Notes under the pieces: generated by a model
Told to the model about the DNA's origin: nothing
The model's database searches: none
Seen by the model: the letters and a program-made list of their open reading frames with translations, nothing else
Program-made: the position numbers and the translations under genes
Source: UBA6182 sp964479585
GTDB taxonomy: Bacteria > Bacillota_I > Bacilli_A > Erysipelotrichales > Erysipelotrichaceae
Length of the DNA: 34,448 nucleotides
Assembly (NCBI GenBank): GCA_964479585.1
Contig: CAYZMP010000013.1
Span: forward strand, 1-34,448
Reading direction: 5' to 3'
In this document: positions 33,899-34,448 of the stretch, in pieces
Position numbering within the stretch: the stretch's first letter is position 1
How the letters are laid out: the number at the start of each line of letters is the position of its first letter

Positions 33899-34225
33899 TT
33901 ACTTTATTAGTTCGTACTTACCAATGATAGGTAACTCTTTTGCTTTACCATTGATTGCATTTAAAAATCCCATAAGGGCGAGTATAAATACTGCCAATGT
34001 AAAAAACGGAAGCAATAACCAACCAATAATTGGGATTACTGCTAAAATGGTATTACCAACTAAACCAACAATCAAAACAAGAAGTCCTTGATTTGCATGA
34101 AAACGACCAAATGCTGAATCTTGTGCTGCCACAAGTGGCAAGAAAAAGATAATGTAAGCTAATGCAGAAATCACTTTGTTCTTTTCTATGTCTTCAGCAG
34201 TAAATCTTGTTTGCTCTTCACTCAT
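33899..34225 (-). CDS. DUF4870-like small membrane protein
   Basis: 108 residues. Polar N-terminus (MSEEQTRFTAEDIEKNK), then VISALAYIIFFLPLVAAQDSAFGRFHANQGLL and two further hydrophobic segments around VIPIIGWLLLPFF and LALMGFLNAINGKAKELPIIG. The FHANQGLLLL and NGKAKELPIIG phrases are typical of the DUF4870/Tic20-like family of unknown function. AGGAGG RBS on the minus strand. A single gene between convergent terminator and a divergent, truncated gene. Confidence 0.82.
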   Translation of the reverse strand: MSEEQTRFTAEDIEKNKVISALAYIIFFLPLVAAQDSAFGRFHANQGLLVLIVGLVGNTILAVIPIIGWLLLPFFTLAVFILALMGFLNAINGKAKELPIIGKYELIK

Positions 34226-34398
34226 AAAAATCCTCCTTTTTATGTTCTTTCCCTAAAGAATGACTAAAAAATGATGTCGTTTATGATATGATAATTCAGT
34301 CATCCTTATTAATATAATAGTAGCACTAATAATTTTGACATTCAAATCATGTACAATGGTTTCAATGGTAAACAATGAGAAATTTTTGGAGGAATTTT

Positions 34399-34448
34399 AT
34401 GAAAAGCCAATGCAATATTCGCGCAACCACAAAAGATGATATTGATAC
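34399..34448 (+). CDS. Start of a gene cut by the window end, possibly GNAT acetyltransferase
   Basis: Only 16 codons are visible: MKSQCNIRATTKDDID. TGGAGGAA lies 5 bases before the ATG, so the start is convincing. The phrase IRATTKDDID resembles the beta-1 start of GNAT N-acetyltransferases (IRxATxxD), but the piece is too short for a firm call. Confidence 0.45.
   Translation, partial: MKSQCNIRATTKDDID

Noticed and set aside
34335..34357. TTGACA ... TACAAT before the truncated final gene
   Set aside because: The hexamers look good but the spacer is only 11 bp, too short for a working promoter.
1..34448. Mollicutes genetic code (TGA = Trp)
   Set aside because: Many genes end in TGA within ATGA overlaps, and Trp is written TGG at conserved positions, so the standard bacterial code applies.

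Overview
The window is AT-rich with TGA used as a normal stop (several genes end in TGA and overlap the next ATG as ATGA), dense co-directional operons and strong AGGAGG-type ribosome binding sites. Gene content is that of an anaerobic, fermentative, low-GC Firmicutes/Tenericutes-type bacterium: a bifurcating-type [FeFe] hydrogenase, lipoproteins with lipoboxes, and a DUF4358-MBOAT-DHHW cell-surface acylation set. Standard TGA use argues against Mycoplasma/Spiroplasma. A free-living deep-branching Mollicutes relative (Izemoplasma/Haloplasma-like) or an Erysipelotrichia-like organism would fit, but this placement is inference.

Layout. 1-2.3 kb: a 38-residue membrane peptide, a YibE/F membrane protein and a DUF1003 protein. 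2.4-5.1 kb (minus): a three-gene overlapping operon of a cobalamin-binding protein with the CarH-type photoreceptor residues (WH, V, EH and ELHxxG), a GGDEF protein and a small membrane protein. It is divergent from a DUF2268-type HExxH protease, across a regulatory gap carrying an exact 12-bp direct repeat. 6.3-9.6 kb (minus): a heterodimeric ABC exporter. 9.6-12.2 kb: a metalloid-type operon (CSCSS permease, ArsR with a CxC site, CSNC mini-thioredoxin, CcdA-like electron carrier) with a near-consensus promoter and a perfect inverted repeat at the transcription start. 12.5-15.5 kb: lipoprotein, MBOAT and DHHW acyltransferase set. 15.6-17.2 kb: a solute-binding lipoprotein and an ABC permease with no ATPase.

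17.3-27.5 kb is the hydrogen region. Operon 1 encodes a HydABC-type hydrogenase, with the thioredoxin-like [2Fe-2S] domain of HydB on its own gene. Operon 2 encodes a group B [FeFe] hydrogenase, a group C (sensory) hydrogenase with a PAS domain, a SpoIIE/PP2C-type phosphatase with an unassigned C-terminal domain, a C39-like cysteine-peptidase-fold protein and an aldo/keto reductase. Both operons have good promoters, and both carry almost the same 17-bp element (16/17) at the start site, resembling a Rex (NADH/NAD+ sensor) operator. A third, more symmetric copy lies in front of the orphan ABC pair. This suggests a circuit in which hydrogenases are controlled by redox state (Rex) and by a hydrogen-sensing phosphatase.

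27.5-34.4 kb: a ChrA chromate transporter (minus), then an RND efflux pump with a ~230-residue coiled-coil insertion, its TetR regulator with a clear operator, a DNA-3-methyladenine glycosylase, a DUF4870 membrane protein (minus) and the first 16 codons of a gene running off the end. I saw no tRNA, rRNA, CRISPR array, insertion sequence or phage gene.
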